Part shown: piece after piece, positions 61,902 through 64,000 of the stretch
Layout: every line of letters begins with the position of its first letter
Position numbering within the stretch: position 1 is the stretch's first letter
NCBI GenBank assembly: GCA_028564925.1
Contig: CM053030.1
Span: 269,602,199-269,666,198, forward strand
Origin: Lithobates sylvaticus
Taxonomy: Eukaryota; Chordata; Amphibia; Anura; Ranidae
DNA: 64,000 nucleotides
Direction of reading: 5' to 3'
Made by a program: the position numbers and the translations under genes
Notes under the pieces: model-generated
What the model saw: the letters and a program-made list of their open reading frames with translations, nothing else
Databases searched by the model: none
What the model was told of the DNA's origin: nothing

Positions 61902-64000
61902 ATGGCACTAAAATTTTACACATGTAACGTCAAGGGTTTAAACTCTATTCAGAAAAGATGGTTGGCTTTGAAGGAGTTCAAAGCCTCTGGAGCAGATGTG
62001 ATTCTGGTTCAGGAGACTCATTTCCGTTCTGGGGGTTCCTTTAAATTTGCCAGTAAAATTTTCCCAACATCCTACTTGGCTTCAGATCCTTCTGGGAAGG
62101 CTGGAGTGGCCATCCTAATTAATCGATCCTGCCCTTTACGTGTTAAAGCCTCACACCTGGACCCCCAGGGCAGATTTGTTGTCTTGGACTGCTCATTCCT
62201 TACACAATCCCTTACTATCGTAAATGTGTATGCCCCAAATTCCGGCCAGATCCGGTTTCTCTCTACCATGTTTGACTCATTAGATAAATTTGCTCAACCC
62301 TTCATGGTCATTGGGGGAGATTTCAATATGACCATGTCTCCCGGTAAAGATCGGCATGTGCTATTCCCTTCCGCGACCACAACGAAACCTGATAATCTCT
62401 CCAAAGCCTTTCGAAAGCTAATCAGAGCTAGAAATCTGTTAGATGTTTGGAGGATTAAACACCCCACGGACAAGCAGTACACATTTTACTCACATCCTCA
62501 TAAGCTATACTCTAGATTAGACCACTTCTTTGTCTCTTCACCCCTTCTGACCTCTACGGTCGCCTCTGAAATTAGCCCCATAACCTGGTCAGACCACTCC
62601 TTCGTCTCCCTTGACATCGCCCTTGCCTCAGCATCCCCTAAAACCTGTCACTGGCGACTCAATGAGACTTTACTTCGTAACCCAGAAACAAACACATATC
62701 TCTCCAACACTTTAACAGAATATTTCCAACTCAATGTAGGAACGGTCTCGGGGCCCTCCACCCTGTGGGAGGCACACAAGGCAGTTCTGCGGGGACAATG
62801 CATCTCTATAAGCTCACGCCTAAAAAAAGACGCAGCACATCAGCAGACTTCTACGTTATCTAAACTCCGCAGGGCAGAGGAAACCTTGTTGTCCTCCCCC
62901 ACGGTGGCCAGGCTCCGAGAGGTAGTCTTGCTACGCAGCCAACTTAAATCACTAAAAATAAACAAGATTGATAAAGCTCTTCTATGGTCCAAACAAAAAT
63001 TCTACGAATATTCAAACAAACCCCACAGACTACTAGTGAACAGGTTAAAACCCCGTCCCTTCCACTCTGCCCCAGACTTCCTTAGACAACCAGATGGGTC
63101 CCCCACTTACTGCCCCCTCACCATGTCCAAAGTCTTTGGAGATTTCTACCACCAACTGTACAACTGTCTGCAAACTGACCCCAATTACAACTTTACACAA
63201 GAGAGATTAAATTCCTTTTTCGAATATCTACATATACCTAAACTCTCCCCCGAACACCTTATATCCCTTAATTCAGCTGTCACCCCTGAAGAACTAGCTG
63301 ACGTAGTGAAACACCTTCCCACCCAAAAATCTCCTGGTCCTGATGGCCTGCCATACTCCTACTACAAAGCCTTTTTACCAATTTTAAGCCCACACTTAAT
63401 ATCACTATATGCCTCTTTATTTAAAGGGACCATTCCACATCCCCAATTCCTCCACGCACACATCTCTGTCATTCCCAAACCTGGCAAAGATCCCTCCATC
63501 CCCGACAATTACAGACCAATAGCCTTGCTTAATTCGGACTATAAAATATTCACCAAAATTTTAGCTAACCGACTATCCCTCTTAATCCCCAAACTCATAC
63601 ACAAGGACCAAGTTGGATTTGTGACCGCTAGACACGCCGGCGATAACACGAGGCGTACCATTGACCTCATAGACTTACTAAACAGAACTTCTCGTCCAGC
63701 CCTCCTATTGAGTCTCGATGCACAGAAGGCCTTCGACCGGCTCAGCTGGCCCTTTATGTTTGCCACGCTCTCCAAATTCGGATTTAAAGGCCCCTTCATA
63801 TCAGCATTACAGGCCTTGTACTCCCGCCCATCCTCTCAAGTTCAATTGTCCTCTTATTTATCTCCCTCATTCTCTTTAAGTAACGGCACTAGACAGGGAT
63901 GTCCGTTATCCCCCCTCTTATTTATCCTTTGCTTAGAACCTCTAGCCACAGCCATACGTAACCACCCTGACATACGTGGGGTTTCCCTACGCCAGAGAGA
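61902..64000 (+). CDS. L1/Tx1 ORF2 protein, partial (endonuclease + start of RT)
   Basis: From ATG at 61902 (MALKFYTCNVKGLNS) the frame is open for about 699 codons to the window end. The endonuclease is complete: VKGLN, ILVQETHFR, VIGGDFNMTM, YSRLDHFFVS, WSDHSFVSL. The RT begins with KSPGPDGLPYSYY, HISVIPKPGKDPS, YRPIALLN, DQVGFVTARHAGDN, SLDAQKAFDRLSW and NGTRQGCPLSPLLF. The YADD box lies beyond the edge. Motif spacing matches the 1264-residue ORF2 at 40927-44721, but the sequence is clearly different, so it is another lineage. It was found by reading the frame directly, since it has no stop in the window. No break is seen in this part. Confidence 0.92.
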   Translation, partial: MALKFYTCNVKGLNSIQKRWLALKEFKASGADVILVQETHFRSGGSFKFASKIFPTSYLASDPSGKAGVAILINRSCPLRVKASHLDPQGRFVVLDCSFLTQSLTIVNVYAPNSGQIRFLSTMFDSLDKFAQPFMVIGGDFNMTMSPGKDRHVLFPSATTTKPDNLSKAFRKLIRARNLLDVWRIKHPTDKQYTFYSHPHKLYSRLDHFFVSSPLLTSTVASEISPITWSDHSFVSLDIALASASPKTCHWRLNETLLRNPETNTYLSNTLTEYFQLNVGTVSGPSTLWEAHKAVLRGQCISISSRLKKDAAHQQTSTLSKLRRAEETLLSSPTVARLREVVLLRSQLKSLKINKIDKALLWSKQKFYEYSNKPHRLLVNRLKPRPFHSAPDFLRQPDGSPTYCPLTMSKVFGDFYHQLYNCLQTDPNYNFTQERLNSFFEYLHIPKLSPEHLISLNSAVTPEELADVVKHLPTQKSPGPDGLPYSYYKAFLPILSPHLISLYASLFKGTIPHPQFLHAHISVIPKPGKDPSIPDNYRPIALLNSDYKIFTKILANRLSLLIPKLIHKDQVGFVTARHAGDNTRRTIDLIDLLNRTSRPALLLSLDAQKAFDRLSWPFMFATLSKFGFKGPFISALQALYSRPSSQVQLSSYLSPSFSLSNGTRQGCPLSPLLFILCLEPLATAIRNHPDIRGVSLRQR

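Larger units (their letters stand above)
58985..64000 (+). mobile_element. Third L1/Tx1 element, cut by right window edge
   Basis: GC-rich leader from roughly 58985 (left border inferred from the base-composition change), a leader repeat around 59941-60290, ORF1 (60172-61255), a 650-bp spacer and an ORF2 open to the edge. Orientation is plus and the order is normal, without inversion. The 3' end and target duplication are outside the window, so completeness cannot be judged. Confidence 0.82.

Overview
This is a eukaryotic, almost certainly amphibian window, most like a large ranid-type frog genome. I infer that from the repeat families: Tx1-type L1 LINEs, many TTA-flanked Harbinger-like MITEs with ACACACGGTCGG-type ends, a DIRS remnant, a chromodomain Gypsy element, a Penelope-like insert and TTAA-flanked non-autonomous elements. 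I found no convincing host protein-coding exon, tRNA, rRNA or snRNA. The species is inferred from memory of repeat types, not from a search.

Layout. 1-2.6 kb: the 5' half of a minus-strand L1 with an open ORF1, running off the left edge. 2.6-11.5 kb: AT-rich non-coding DNA with MITEs (two abutting and sharing one TTA) and a 1-kb TTAA-flanked element. 11.5-15.8 kb: an old plus-strand LINE ORF2, split by a 1.7-kb insert holding a perfect 682-bp-arm palindrome with hammerhead-like motifs at its centre, and by a TTAA-flanked element. 15.8-17.8 kb: a DIRS fossil. 20.2-23.3 kb: a young non-autonomous LTR element whose only content is one 652-codon open frame of unknown function. 26.7-27.8 kb: a small inverted LINE fragment. 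28.26-36.06 kb: a TTA-flanked PIF/Harbinger element carrying a transposase remnant, a Myb/SANT-like gene (minus) and a MADF-like gene (plus). The last two are divergently arranged around a TATA/NRF1-like promoter. A hAT-type fold-back element sits in this Harbinger and itself contains a solo LTR.

38.1-59 kb: one long TTAA-family element with 360-bp internal tandem repeats, acting as the substrate for later insertions. The main insertion is a nearly complete L1/Tx1 element with ORF2 on the minus strand and ORF1 on the plus strand, flanked by a 15-bp target duplication. This fits a twin-priming inversion. A 5.2-kb block with most of that L1 plus its left flank is then tandemly duplicated, giving two near-identical ORF2 frames. 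A Harbinger MITE and a Gypsy chromovirus (TSD CCGAT) lie to the right. 59-64 kb: a third L1 (plus strand) with a leader repeat, an ORF1 with one homopolymer frameshift, and an ORF2 still open at the window edge.

The genes do not form a host pathway. They are the replication machinery of the elements: ORF1p/ORF2p for LINEs, transposase plus Myb/MADF DNA-binding partners for Harbinger, and integrase/RNase H for Gypsy. The non-autonomous copies (MITEs, TTAA elements, the LTR element) presumably use such proteins in trans.
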